Below are positions 33,519-42,358 of a stretch of 55,139 nt of DNA, in pieces. Made by a program: the position numbers and the translations under genes. The stretch is from Elusimicrobiota bacterium (GTDB taxonomy: Bacteria > Elusimicrobiota > Endomicrobiia > Endomicrobiales > Endomicrobiaceae), in contig JAITSO010000015.1 of the NCBI GenBank assembly GCA_031287735.1, forward strand, positions 1 through 55,139, given 5' to 3'. Below the pieces are notes generated by a model, which had not been told where the DNA came from, searched no databases, and saw nothing but the letters and a program-made list of their open reading frames with translations. The number at the start of each line of letters is the position of its first letter. Position 1 is the first letter of the stretch.

Positions 33519-34540
33519 TAATCGCTCTTGACGCGATGGGTGGTGATTTTGGTTTATCTTCAAGCGTCGAAGGTGCTGTTCTTGCATCAAAAACAAATTC
33601 CTGTAAGGTAATTCTTGTAGGAAAAGAAGAACTGATACGGAAAGAGTTTTTAAAATTCTCTAAAAAAACAGATATACGTCAATTTAATATAGAAATTGTT
33701 AATGCAACAGAGATTATAGACATGGATGAGCAGCCGGCTAAGGCTGTTCGTCAAAAAAAAGACTCGTCTTTATGTGTGTGTGCAAGGCTTGTGTCTGAAG
33801 GAAAAGCCAATGCTTTTGTTTCGATGGGAAATTCTGGTGCTGTTATGGCGGCAGCTTTGTTTCACTTGAAACGTACTGAAGGTGTTTTGAGACCTACGCT
33901 TGCGACTCCTATGCCCACTTTAAATGGATATTGTCTTGTATCAGACAGTGGTGCAAATGTTGACTGCAAACCAGAGTATTTGATGCAGTTTGGAATAATG
34001 GCTAGTCTTTATTGTGAAAAAATTTTGAATATCAAAAATCCACGTATAGGAATTGTGTCAAATGGAGAAGAGTCATCAAAAGGGAATGAGCTTACTTTAG
34101 CAGCTTTTGAATTATTAAAAAAATCTGGGTTAAATTTTTTGGGAAATATAGAGGGTAGGGATATTCCAAAAGGAAAAGCTGATGTTGCAGTCTGTGATGG
34201 CTTTGTGGGCAATGTTATTTTGAAATTTGGTGAAGGTTTAGCTGCGATGATATTGCAACTTGTTAAATCAGCTTTAAAAAACCATCCTTTTGCTTGGGCT
34301 TCGTTGCCATTTTTGTGGCTTGCAATAAAAGATTTAAGGAAAAAGGTAGACTACAGCGAAGTTGGCGGAGTGCCTCTTTTGGGTGTTAACGGAGTTTGCG
34401 TAATAGGTCATGGAAGTTCAAATTCTAAAGCAGTTAAGAATGCTATTCTTGCGGCTGCAAAAGCTTTAAAACATAATCTGTCTGGTGAAATTAAATCCGC
34501 AATTGAAAACTACAACAAAAGGTTGTTGACAAATGACTAA
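33515..34540 (+). CDS. plsX: phosphate acyltransferase PlsX
   Basis: Makes acyl-phosphate from acyl-ACP for phospholipid synthesis (used by PlsY). 341 residues. IALDAMGGDFG opens the protein, then AVRQKKDSSLCVCARLVSEG, AFVSMGNSGAVMAAA, GANVDCKPEYL, GIVSNGEESSKGNEL and VCDGFVGNVILKFGEG. Near the end, VGGVPLLGVNGVCVIGHGSSN is the classical PlsX signature. It overlaps rpmF by 4 nt and fabH by 8 nt. Confidence 0.96.
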   Translation: MIIALDAMGGDFGLSSSVEGAVLASKTNSCKVILVGKEELIRKEFLKFSKKTDIRQFNIEIVNATEIIDMDEQPAKAVRQKKDSSLCVCARLVSEGKANAFVSMGNSGAVMAAALFHLKRTEGVLRPTLATPMPTLNGYCLVSDSGANVDCKPEYLMQFGIMASLYCEKILNIKNPRIGIVSNGEESSKGNELTLAAFELLKKSGLNFLGNIEGRDIPKGKADVAVCDGFVGNVILKFGEGLAAMILQLVKSALKNHPFAWASLPFLWLAIKDLRKKVDYSEVGGVPLLGVNGVCVIGHGSSNSKAVKNAILAAAKALKHNLSGEIKSAIENYNKRLLTND

Positions 34541-35525
34541 GAAAATTGGGACAAAAATTTTAGGAACCGGCTCTTTTTTTCCAGACAAAATACTGACCAA
34601 TGCAGATTTAGAAAAAATAGTAGATACATCTGATGAGTGGATAACTACAAGAACAGGTATTAAAGAAAGAAGAATTTCGCAAGAACATACGCCAACTTCA
34701 GAACTTGCATACCAAGCTTCTGTTCAAGCTTTAAAATCTGCAAATATTTCAGCTGCTGAAATAGATTTAATAGTTGTGGCTACAATCACGCCGGACATGA
34801 TGTGTCCTTCAACAGCTTGTTTTTTGCAAAATAAATTTGGGATTAAAACGAAACCGGTTTTTGATTTGGCAGCTGCTTGTAGTGGTTTTGTTTACGGTAT
34901 TGCCGTTGCTAAAGCCTTTATAGCATCCGGAATTTATAAAAAAATTTTGCTTGTTGGAGCCGAAGAACTTTCTAAAATTACAGATTGGACGGATAGAAAC
35001 ACTTGTGTTTTATTTGGAGATGGTGCTGGTGCTATGGTATTGTCGGCATCAGAAGAACAAGAAGAAGGAATTTTGTCTATAAGTTTGGGAGCAGATGCTT
35101 CTTATTGGGATTTGCTGTATTTACCGGCGGGTGGAACGGTCAACCCGGCTAGTGAAAGAACAGTAAAAGAGAAACTGCATACTATAAAAATGCATGGCAA
35201 AGAAGTTTTTAAAGTTGCTGTTGTAAAAATGGCACAGGTTGCTGAAGAAGCACTTATTTTGTCAGGAAAGTCTTTAGATGACATAAAATTAATCATTCCA
35301 CATCAAGCGAATATGAGAATAATTGAAGCTGTGGCTAAGAAAATAGGTCTTCCAATGGAAAGAGTTTTTGTGAATATACACAAAACTGGTAACATATCAT
35401 CTGCTACAACTATTACCGCTTTAGATGAAGCCATAAAATGTGGAAAACTTCAAAAAGGTGATATTGCAGAATTGGTTGCTTTTGGCGGCGGTTTTACTTG
35501 GGGAGCAGCAGTTATAAGAATTTAA
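34533..35525 (+). CDS. fabH: 3-oxoacyl-ACP synthase III
   Basis: Condenses acetyl-CoA with malonyl-ACP to begin fatty-acid synthesis. 330 residues. The catalytic Cys is in DLAAACSGFVYGI, the His in IIPHQANMRII and the Asn in HKTGNISSATTITAL. TSDEWITTRTGIKERRI is a standard N-terminal block. The AAAGG site is inside plsX. Confidence 0.96.
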   Translation: MTKKIGTKILGTGSFFPDKILTNADLEKIVDTSDEWITTRTGIKERRISQEHTPTSELAYQASVQALKSANISAAEIDLIVVATITPDMMCPSTACFLQNKFGIKTKPVFDLAAACSGFVYGIAVAKAFIASGIYKKILLVGAEELSKITDWTDRNTCVLFGDGAGAMVLSASEEQEEGILSISLGADASYWDLLYLPAGGTVNPASERTVKEKLHTIKMHGKEVFKVAVVKMAQVAEEALILSGKSLDDIKLIIPHQANMRIIEAVAKKIGLPMERVFVNIHKTGNISSATTITALDEAIKCGKLQKGDIAELVAFGGGFTWGAAVIRI

Positions 35526-35546
35526 CGAAGGGTTAAAACAGAAAAA

Positions 35547-36479
35547 ATGATAAAAATAGCTTTAATTTTCCCGGGACAAGGTTCCCAAAGTGTAGGAATG
35601 GGAAAGAATTTGTACGAAAAATATCCTAAAGCAAAAGAGATTATAGATAATGCCGGAGATAAAATTAAAGGTATAATTTTTGATGGACCTGAAGAAACTT
35701 TAAAAGCTACTAAATATTCTCAGCCGGCCATCTTTACAGTTAGTGCCGCTGCGTTTGAAGTTTTTAAAGAAAACATTGAATGTGAAAAATTTGAATTTTG
35801 TGCTGCCGGTCATTCTTTAGGCGAATATAGTGCACTTTATTGTGCAGGTTTTCTTGATTTTAAAGACACATTAGAATTAGTAAAAGCGAGAGGTCGGTTC
35901 ATTCAAAACGCTTCTGACAAAAACCCGGGGTTAATGGCGGCAATTTTAGGTATTGAAAAACCTGTCGTAATAAATATTTGCAATGAAGTTTCTTCTTTAG
36001 GAGTTTGCGAAGCGGTCAATTTTAATTCGCCGGGGCAAATAGTTATATCCGGAAACAAAAACGCTGTAAATAAAGCACTTGATATTGCAAAAGAAAAAGG
36101 TGCTTTAAAAACAGTTATTTTAAATGTTTCAGGTCCTTTTCATTCATCGCTTATGTCAAGTGCGGCAGATGATATGGAGCAAGAACTGCAAAAATACAAC
36201 TTTAAAAAACCTTATTTTGGAATATGGACAAATTGCGATGCTCAGCTAACGCAAGAACCGGATGTTCTTAAAAAAAAACTTGTTTTGCAGGTTAAAAACC
36301 CAGTAAAGTGGGACGATACCATGAAAAATGCTATTTTAAATGGATTTGAGCATTTTATAGAATTTGGTCATGGAAAAATTCTATCAGGACTTTTAAGAAG
36401 GATAGATAAAACAAAAAAAGCTTTTAATGTTGAAGATAGTGAAAGCTTACAAAAAACATTAGAGGAGTTAAATAAATGA
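35547..36479 (+). CDS. fabD: malonyl-CoA:ACP transacylase
   Basis: Loads malonyl groups onto ACP. 310 residues. FPGQGSQSVGMGKNLY opens it. The nucleophilic Ser is in AAGHSLGEYSALYCAG. The substrate Arg is in KARGRFIQNA, followed by the His in VSGPFHSSLM and EFGHGKILSGLLRR. Its TGA overlaps the fabG start. Confidence 0.96.
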   Translation: MIKIALIFPGQGSQSVGMGKNLYEKYPKAKEIIDNAGDKIKGIIFDGPEETLKATKYSQPAIFTVSAAAFEVFKENIECEKFEFCAAGHSLGEYSALYCAGFLDFKDTLELVKARGRFIQNASDKNPGLMAAILGIEKPVVINICNEVSSLGVCEAVNFNSPGQIVISGNKNAVNKALDIAKEKGALKTVILNVSGPFHSSLMSSAADDMEQELQKYNFKKPYFGIWTNCDAQLTQEPDVLKKKLVLQVKNPVKWDDTMKNAILNGFEHFIEFGHGKILSGLLRRIDKTKKAFNVEDSESLQKTLEELNK

Positions 36480-37219
36480 GGCTTAAAGAAAAAATTGCAG
36501 TAATTACAGGTTCAGCACAAGGAATAGGGAAAGCTATAGCTGAAGTTTTTGCTTGCGAGGGAGCATCTTTAGTAATATCGGATATTAACATAGAGTTTGC
36601 ACAAAAAACTGCTGACGAGATAAAATCAAAGTTTAATGTGGATACCATTGCAGTTGGCGGAAATGTGTCAAAATTGGAGGATTGCGAAAAATTAGTAAAG
36701 TATTCGCTTGACAAGTTCTCAAAAATAGATATACTCGTCAACAATGCTGGAGTAACGAAAGATAATTTAGTTTTAAGAATGAGTGAAGCAGAATGGGATG
36801 AGGTAATGTCTGTCAATTTGAAAGGTGTTTTTAATTGCATAAAATCTGCAAGCAGGTTTATGCTTAAACAAAGGCAAGGTAGAATTATAAACATAGCTTC
36901 CGTAGTTGGTCAAATGGGCAATGCCGGACAAGTAAATTATTCGGCTTCAAAAGGCGGAGTGATTGCCATAACTAAAACTTGTGCTAAAGAATTTGCAAGC
37001 AGAAATATTTTAGTTAATGCTATAGCTCCTGGGTTTATTCGTACTGCAATGACAGATAAGCTGACTGAAGATCAAAAAAGAGCTATGTTAGATATTATTC
37101 CGCTTTCAAGACTTGGCGAAGCACGAGATGTTGCAAAAGCAGCCTTGTTTTTTGCAAGCGATGACTCTTCTTATGTAACTGGTCATGTGCTTTCTGTTAA
37201 TGGTGGAATGTATGTATAG
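36476..37219 (+). CDS. fabG: 3-oxoacyl-ACP reductase
   Basis: NADPH-dependent short-chain dehydrogenase that reduces the beta-keto acyl-ACP. 247 residues. Cofactor motif VITGSAQGIGKAIAE, then LVNNAGVTKDNL, the catalytic Ser in NIASVVGQMGNAGQ, and YSASKGG with the Tyr and Lys. GFIRTAMTDKL and YVTGHVLSVNGGMYV complete it. The fabG-acpP gap (107 nt) shows no feature beyond the acpP ribosome site. Confidence 0.95.
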   Translation: MRLKEKIAVITGSAQGIGKAIAEVFACEGASLVISDINIEFAQKTADEIKSKFNVDTIAVGGNVSKLEDCEKLVKYSLDKFSKIDILVNNAGVTKDNLVLRMSEAEWDEVMSVNLKGVFNCIKSASRFMLKQRQGRIINIASVVGQMGNAGQVNYSASKGGVIAITKTCAKEFASRNILVNAIAPGFIRTAMTDKLTEDQKRAMLDIIPLSRLGEARDVAKAALFFASDDSSYVTGHVLSVNGGMYV

Positions 37220-37326
37220 AGTTTGGAGTTGCATTACTTGGTGAACAATATAAAGTTATAAAATGTTTTCCATTTTGGAACAACAAAGAATCAGTTGCAG
37301 TAAAAACATTAAATACGGAGGATTAA

Positions 37327-37566
37327 ATGGAAGATTTAGAACAGAAAGTTAAAGAGATTATTGCAGAACAATTAGGGGTAGAGCCGGCTGAAATTGTAGA
37401 AGAAGCTTCGTTTATAAATGATTTGGGAGCCGATTCTCTGGATACAGTAGAACTCGTAATGGCTTTTGAAGAAGCTTTTGGAATTGAAATTCCAGATGAA
37501 GATGCTGAGAAAATTCAAACTGTAGGGAATGCTTTAGATTACATCAAAGCACATTCTAAAATTTGA
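37327..37566 (+). CDS. acpP: acyl carrier protein
   Basis: 79 residues carrying the growing acyl chain. The phosphopantetheine Ser lies in [20 protein letters not shown], and [20 protein letters not shown] is standard. CGGAGG five nt before the ATG is one of the strongest ribosome sites in the window, fitting high expression. Confidence 0.97.
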   Translation: MEDLEQKVKEIIAEQLGVEPAEIVEEASFINDLGADSLDTVELVMAFEEAFGIEIPDEDAEKIQTVGNALDYIKAHSKI

Positions 37567-37587
37567 TATTACAGAAAAGTTATTGCG

Positions 37588-38826
37588 ATGAAAAAAAGAA
37601 TTGTTGTTACTGGTGTGGGTATAGTTTCACCTGTTGGTATAGGAAAACATGAGTTTGTAAGGTCTATTAGAGAAGGCAAGTCATCAGCCGATATCATTCG
37701 TTCCTTTGATGTGAGTATGCACACTACAAAGTTCGCATCATTGGTTAAGGACTTTGTCCCGGAACAGTTTATAGATAAGAAGCGGTGCAGGAGGATGGCA
37801 AGATTTACGCAGCTTGGTTTTGCAGCGGCAAAAATGGCTATTGAAGATTCTAACATTGACTTGTCAAAAGAGGATTTGTCGAGAATAGGTATAGTTACCG
37901 GTACCGGCATAGGTGGATTAGAAGTTGTTGAAGCAGAAACAAAAACGCTTTTGGAAAAAAATGCTAAGAGAGTAAGTCCTTTTTTGATACCTATGATTAT
38001 CACAAATATGCTTCCAGGTGAAATTGCGATATCTTATGGTTTTACAGGGATAAATTATGCTGTAACCAGTGCGTGTTCTTCTGCCAATCATGCTTTAGGT
38101 GATGCGTTGAACTTGTTGCGTATGGGAGCAGCAGATGTGATGATTTCGGGTGGTGCGGAAGGTGCAGTAACTCCACTTGGACTTGCTGGTTTTTGTTCCA
38201 TAAAAGCACTTTCTCAAAAGAATGATAATCCTGCAAAAGCTTCAAGACCTTTTGACAAAAACAGAGACGGGTTTGTTATAGGAGAAGGTGCCGGAATTGT
38301 AGTCCTTGAAACGTTAGAGCATGCCTTGGCAAGAGACGCATATATTTATGGAGAACTTGCCGGGTATGGTGCTTCTGACGATGCCTATCATATCACAGCA
38401 CCAGATCCTGAAGGGAAGTCTGCAGCATTTGCTATGGAAAAAGCGATAATGGATGCAGGAGTGTCAAAAGATGAGATTGACTACATAAATGCACATGGGA
38501 CCTCGACAGTTTTAAACGACAAAACAGAGACTCTTGCTATCAAAAAAGTTTTTGGACAAAGAGCTTACAGGATTCCAGTCTCTTCTACGAAGTCTATGAC
38601 CGGACATTCGCTTGGAGGAGCTGCTGGAATAGAGCTTGTTGCTGTTCTTCTTTGTATCAGGGACGGCTTTGTACACCCAACTATAAATTACGAAACTCCT
38701 GATCCAGAGTGCGATCTTGATTATGTGCCTAATATAGTGCGACAATCACAAATTACTTGTGCTATATCAAATTCTTTGGGGTTCGGAGGACATAATTCTA
38801 CAATCCTTGTTAAAAAGTATAAATAA
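37588..38826 (+). CDS. fabF: 3-oxoacyl-ACP synthase II
   Basis: Elongating condensing enzyme. 412 residues. VVTGVGIVSPVG at the start, the nucleophilic Cys in AVTSACSSANHALG, then RPFDKNRDGFVIGEGAG, the first His in NAHGTSTVLNDKTE and the second in TKSMTGHSLGGAAG; NSLGFGGHNST closes it. It follows acpP as usual but is separated from rnc by a dead acyltransferase gene. Confidence 0.96.
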   Translation: MKKRIVVTGVGIVSPVGIGKHEFVRSIREGKSSADIIRSFDVSMHTTKFASLVKDFVPEQFIDKKRCRRMARFTQLGFAAAKMAIEDSNIDLSKEDLSRIGIVTGTGIGGLEVVEAETKTLLEKNAKRVSPFLIPMIITNMLPGEIAISYGFTGINYAVTSACSSANHALGDALNLLRMGAADVMISGGAEGAVTPLGLAGFCSIKALSQKNDNPAKASRPFDKNRDGFVIGEGAGIVVLETLEHALARDAYIYGELAGYGASDDAYHITAPDPEGKSAAFAMEKAIMDAGVSKDEIDYINAHGTSTVLNDKTETLAIKKVFGQRAYRIPVSSTKSMTGHSLGGAAGIELVAVLLCIRDGFVHPTINYETPDPECDLDYVPNIVRQSQITCAISNSLGFGGHNSTILVKKYK

Positions 38827-38888
38827 ACTTGAGTCTAATTTGCTGTTATAAATACATTGCAATGTCTATGTAAAATATGGAGAAATTC

Positions 38889-39460
38889 ATGAGTATGAAA
38901 AAATTTTGCAGTGCGATTCTGTCGTCTGCGTATCATTTGTGTGGACGTAAGGTTCGTGATGGGGTGGTAGAGAATAGGATTTTTGTTGAAGATTATAGCA
39001 AAAACAATAAGATAATTTACAACAAAGAAGGAATTTAAAGGTAGAAGCTGTATATTCAGATTTATGGTGATAATAATGTTGTGTGTATAAAAGATTTAAA
39101 AAAGGTGATGTGTTGTGCTGAAATACAGATTTACTTTTGGCTGGGTCAATAATTCAATTATTGAAATTAAAGATGACGTAGACATGTTAGAGTTAGCTAT
39201 ATCTGTTTTTAATAGCAACGCAAAATTAGAAGTGGGTGAAGATTGCCAGATATCTTATGGTGTTAAATTATTTCATAGCGATGCTCATCCAATATACGAT
39301 GAAGCAACAGGAAAACTTATAAATTATGTAAAAGACATGAGAATTGGGAAGCATTATATGCCGAAAACATTGAAACGAGTGTGTAAAATTAAAGCATTGT
39401 GGTTAACACGGTGCTGGACGGCTTTAACAGTTGTATAGAGTTTATTTGCGATAAGGATAC
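38889..39460 (+). pseudogene. decayed LbH (hexapeptide) acyltransferase
   Basis: The first frame reads 49 codons (38889-39038, GGAG six nt ahead), then has stops at 39036 and 39042. The same frame continues as KLYIQIYGDNNVVCIKDL. A frame change near 39105 gives the frame 39115-39438 with SIIEIKDD, AKLEVGEDCQISYGVKLF, HSDAHPIYDEATGKLINYVK and MRIGKH. Another change near 39365 leads to SIVVNTVLDG. The pieces line up in order with WbbJ/WcaF-type sugar O-acetyltransferases: GDNN.I repeats, SDAH-IYD with the catalytic-type His, and an IG-H closing turn. None of the pieces can encode a whole protein. Confidence 0.75.
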
Positions 39461-39602
39461 TGATTGCAGTAGGTCCCGTTGTTCTTTAAAAAAGACTGTT
39501 TTTGATTGTTGTTTAAAAATTGGGAGACTTGAAAGTAGCAGATGTGGTGGTAGTGCAGATATAAAATTAAGTATGATTTATATCAAATTTGGGGGCTATA
39601 GT

Positions 39603-40289
39603 ATGCCAAATGAAGCTACTACTGAAGAGTTTCAAAGGGTTATTGGTTATAAATTTAATAATATCAAACTTTTAGATACAGCTTTAACTTGCAAATCCTG
39701 TGCTTTTGAAAACAACGAAGATAACTATTACGAAAGAATGGAGTTTTTAGGCGATAGCGTTCTCTCTGCAGTTGTTGCAGAATTTCTCTACGTAAACTAT
39801 CCGGAAGCTGATGAAGGGAAACTTTCCAAATTAAAGTCTCACATCGTTTCCACATCAAATTTAAGTGTTTGGGCAAACGAAATAAATTTGATTTCTTTTG
39901 CTCGCATTGGAAAAAGTAGAAAATTAAATAAAAATAAAAAAAGCGAAAATTTGCTCTGTGATTTATTTGAAGCTTTAATAGGTGCAATTTTTCTGGATGG
40001 TGGTGGTTTTGACAAGACAAAAGCTTTTGTGTTAAATTTCCTAAATGGGATTGGTGAAAAAGTGACTATTACAGATTATAAAAGTAGACTTCAAGAATAT
40101 TCGCAGAGTGTTTACAAAGAGCTTCCTGTATATAAAATAACAAGAGAGTTTGGAAAAGACCATGATAAAAAATTTGAATCGGCTGTGTACGTGAACGGTG
40201 TCTTGTTTGGTAATGGTGTGGGAACTTCAAAAAAAGAGTCTGAGCAAATTGCCGCAAAAAGAGCTGCAGAAAAGTTGAATATTTTTTGA
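39603..40289 (+). CDS. rnc: ribonuclease III
   Basis: Double-strand RNA endonuclease for rRNA and mRNA processing. 228 residues. The catalytic signature is YYERMEFLGDSVLSAVVAEFLY. LLCDLFEALIGAIFLDGG carries the second acidic pair. A dsRNA-binding domain with YKSRLQEYSQ, then GVGTSKKESEQIAAKRAAEKL closes it. ATG 39603 is chosen with GGGGG upstream; the in-frame stretch back to 39399 is the tail of the dead acyltransferase gene. Confidence 0.95.
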   Translation: MPNEATTEEFQRVIGYKFNNIKLLDTALTCKSCAFENNEDNYYERMEFLGDSVLSAVVAEFLYVNYPEADEGKLSKLKSHIVSTSNLSVWANEINLISFARIGKSRKLNKNKKSENLLCDLFEALIGAIFLDGGGFDKTKAFVLNFLNGIGEKVTITDYKSRLQEYSQSVYKELPVYKITREFGKDHDKKFESAVYVNGVLFGNGVGTSKKESEQIAAKRAAEKLNIF

Positions 40290-40294
40290 CAGAG

Positions 40295-40332
40295 TCACGA
40301 AGGTAAATTTTTTGAAAAATCGTGATTTATAG
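40295..40332 (+). terminator. possible terminator after rnc
   Basis: TCACGA (40295-40300) pairs with TCGTGA (40320-40325), with an inner TTTTT/AAAAA arm, followed by TTTATAG. The T-run is short, so the call is weak. Confidence 0.3.
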
Positions 40333-40353
40333 ATAGTTTGTAGTCAAGTTCTT

Positions 40354-40382
40354 TTGCTGAAAAATAATAATTTTAGCATAAT
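40354..40382 (+). promoter_or_regulatory. sigma-70-type promoter of the pal-tolB operon
   Basis: TTGCTG (40354-40359), 17 nt, CATAAT (40377-40382). The leader would be about 77 nt. Confidence 0.45.
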
Positions 40383-40465
40383 AGCGTGCTGTTTTGGGAT
40401 GCTTTCTTGAGTGACAGGTTGTTTTGCAATTGTTTTTTAAATACTTAATTACAAGGGAGGTTTTT

Positions 40466-40957
40466 ATGATGAAGAGGATAGCATTTTGTTTTGCAGTGTT
40501 TGGGTTTGCTGTTGTTGTGTTTGGTTGTGCGTCGAGTAGGCAAAGTAATAACGGCAGTGGTGTGTTGGGTAGCGGTGGTAGTGCCGATAATTTTTGTAAA
40601 TCCGGTGATAGTAGTGATAGATTGAGAAGTGGTGATGGTTCTTGTGGTGTGGTTTATTTTGATTTTGATAAGAGTATGTTAACTGACGATGCCAAGCGCA
40701 TATTATCTGATAATGCGGAATTTTTGAGAGGTAAGAGGGAGAAGTTGGTAGTGGAGGGTAATACAGATAGTGCAGGTACTGTAGAGTACAATTTAGCATT
40801 AGGTCAACGTAGGGCTACGAGTGTGAAGGATTATTATATAGGTCTTGGTATAGCGCCTGATAGAATAGAAACAGTTTCTTATGGCGAGGAGAATATAGTG
40901 GATGCAGCAGTTAGCAGCAAGAACAGGAGAGCTGAGACAAAGGTTTTAGGTAAATAG
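40466..40957 (+). CDS. pal: Pal-like OmpA-domain lipoprotein
   Basis: Outer-membrane lipoprotein that binds peptidoglycan and TolB. 163 residues. Signal peptide with a lipobox ending VVVFGC, then a Ser/Gly-rich linker (about 50 residues) and the OmpA domain: VVYFDFDKSML, GNTDSAGTVEYNLALGQRRATSV, VSYGEEN and KNRRAET. AAGGGAGG (40453-40460) is placed for ATG 40466. It is the first gene of the operon pal-cpoB-tolA-like-tolB. Confidence 0.87.
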   Translation: MMKRIAFCFAVFGFAVVVFGCASSRQSNNGSGVLGSGGSADNFCKSGDSSDRLRSGDGSCGVVYFDFDKSMLTDDAKRILSDNAEFLRGKREKLVVEGNTDSAGTVEYNLALGQRRATSVKDYYIGLGIAPDRIETVSYGEENIVDAAVSSKNRRAETKVLGK

Positions 40958-40968
40958 GAAATCAGAAC

Positions 40969-41652
40969 ATGTTTATAGTTAGGGGAATAGTGTGTTTATT
41001 TTTTTTATGTTTGGTCGCGTCTTGTGCTGCGATTATGAATTCGCAAGAACTTAACGAGTTACGGTCTGAAGTGGTGAGATTGAATGTAGATAACAGGGAA
41101 ATTAGGGATAAAAGCAACAGACTAAGTGAAGATTTAAAAAATCTTATTATTTCTGTAGAGGGTTTGCGGGATAAAGTGTTTTCTCTTAGCCAGTCGTTAA
41201 ATGATTACAGTGTCGTGCTTGAGAACAGATTAAAGGATGGTGACGGGGTTGGTGTACTCCCGTCATCTCTTTACAGTAGTGCTTATGGTGATTATTCTAT
41301 GGGAAAATTTGATTTGGCGTATTCTGGTTTTGAGGAATTTGTAAATAAATACCCAGGTGCCGAGCTTGGAGCGCAGGCGCAATACTATATGGGAGAATGT
41401 TTTTATTCACAAAAGCAATGGGGCAAAGCCATAGTTGAGTACGAGAAGGTGGTACAAAATTACAAGAAATCTAGTATTTGTCCGTCTGCGATGTTAAAAC
41501 TTGCGTTAAGTTATGAGTCTAGCGGCGATAAAAATAAGTCTTTATCTATTTTTACTGAAATAGTTAAAGAGTTGCCACAAACTCCTGAAGCAGCGATAGC
41601 AAAGGAAAATATTAAATTATACGATGGCAATAGAGATGTTAGAGAAAAATAA
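40969..41652 (+). CDS. CpoB/YbgF-like coiled-coil TPR protein, probable lipoprotein
   Basis: 227 residues. Signal peptide with possible lipobox LVASC, then coiled coil (about 25-85), then TPR repeats (SAYGDYSMGKFDLAYSGFEEF, AQYYMGECFYSQKQWGKAI, SAMLKLALSYESSGDKNK). This is the CpoB arrangement, which couples wall synthesis with outer-membrane constriction at division. E. coli CpoB is soluble in the periplasm; this one has a plausible lipid-attachment Cys. The last 29 nt overlap the next gene. Confidence 0.8.
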   Translation: MFIVRGIVCLFFLCLVASCAAIMNSQELNELRSEVVRLNVDNREIRDKSNRLSEDLKNLIISVEGLRDKVFSLSQSLNDYSVVLENRLKDGDGVGVLPSSLYSSAYGDYSMGKFDLAYSGFEEFVNKYPGAELGAQAQYYMGECFYSQKQWGKAIVEYEKVVQNYKKSSICPSAMLKLALSYESSGDKNKSLSIFTEIVKELPQTPEAAIAKENIKLYDGNRDVREK

Positions 41653-42355
41653 TTTTTCTACATGTTTTGTTGTTTCCGTTGTTTTGCATTTTATAATGTT
41701 ATTTGCGTTTTTTGGAATAAAGCAAAAACCTGCGTTTTTGTCTATTCCTGTTGAGGTATTTTTTTATTCTGCAAACAACGCTCGCGTTTACAATGACGTT
41801 AATGTGTCTGCTGAAAAAGGAGATATAAAACAGAGTGTTTTGGCTCCCGAGAGGAAAGTTGTTGTTGAAGAAGTAGCTAACGAAAAACCGGTTACAAAAG
41901 AGGATGTTGTTGTAAAAAACAAAAATAAGAAAGAAAATCTAAAGAAAAATGATAAAAAAAATAGCGAAAAGAAATCTGTAGTGTCTAAAACTGATACTGT
42001 TGTTGAAGACGTAAGCCCAGACAGAACGACTGTGGAAGATGCTTCACCTTACGAAAGTGTTCGTTTTGAAAATAGTGTATTTAAGTATCAATACTATGCG
42101 AAACAAATAGTCCAAAAAATAGGTCAACATTGGAAGTGGTCACAAAGCTACGGAAAAGTAAGAGCTCTTGTATATTTCAAAATACAAAAAAATGGTTCTA
42201 TAGTTGATGTTAAGATTGAAGAGAGTTCTGGTAGTGTTGAGTTTGACAAATATGCCATAGATACTATACATAGAGTTTCCAATTTTGCAGAGCTTCCTGA
42301 AAGCTATGATGAGCAAACACTTGGTGTTTTTTTTGAATTCAAATATCAGAGTTAA
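41624..42355 (+). CDS. TolA/TonB-like energy-transducing protein
   Basis: 243 residues. One N-terminal membrane anchor (about residues 14-31, FVVSVVLHFIMLFAFFGI), a Lys/Glu-rich extended region (about 85-145), and a TonB/TolA C-terminal domain with VQKIGQHWKWSQ, ALVYFKIQKNGSIVDVKIEESSGS and FDKYAIDTIHRVSNFAELP. Its place between cpoB and tolB argues for a TolA role. ATG 41624 lies inside cpoB; ATG 41636 is an alternative. No tolQ/tolR motor genes are in the window. Confidence 0.75.
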   Translation: MAIEMLEKNNFSTCFVVSVVLHFIMLFAFFGIKQKPAFLSIPVEVFFYSANNARVYNDVNVSAEKGDIKQSVLAPERKVVVEEVANEKPVTKEDVVVKNKNKKENLKKNDKKNSEKKSVVSKTDTVVEDVSPDRTTVEDASPYESVRFENSVFKYQYYAKQIVQKIGQHWKWSQSYGKVRALVYFKIQKNGSIVDVKIEESSGSVEFDKYAIDTIHRVSNFAELPESYDEQTLGVFFEFKYQS

Positions 42356-42358
42356 TTT

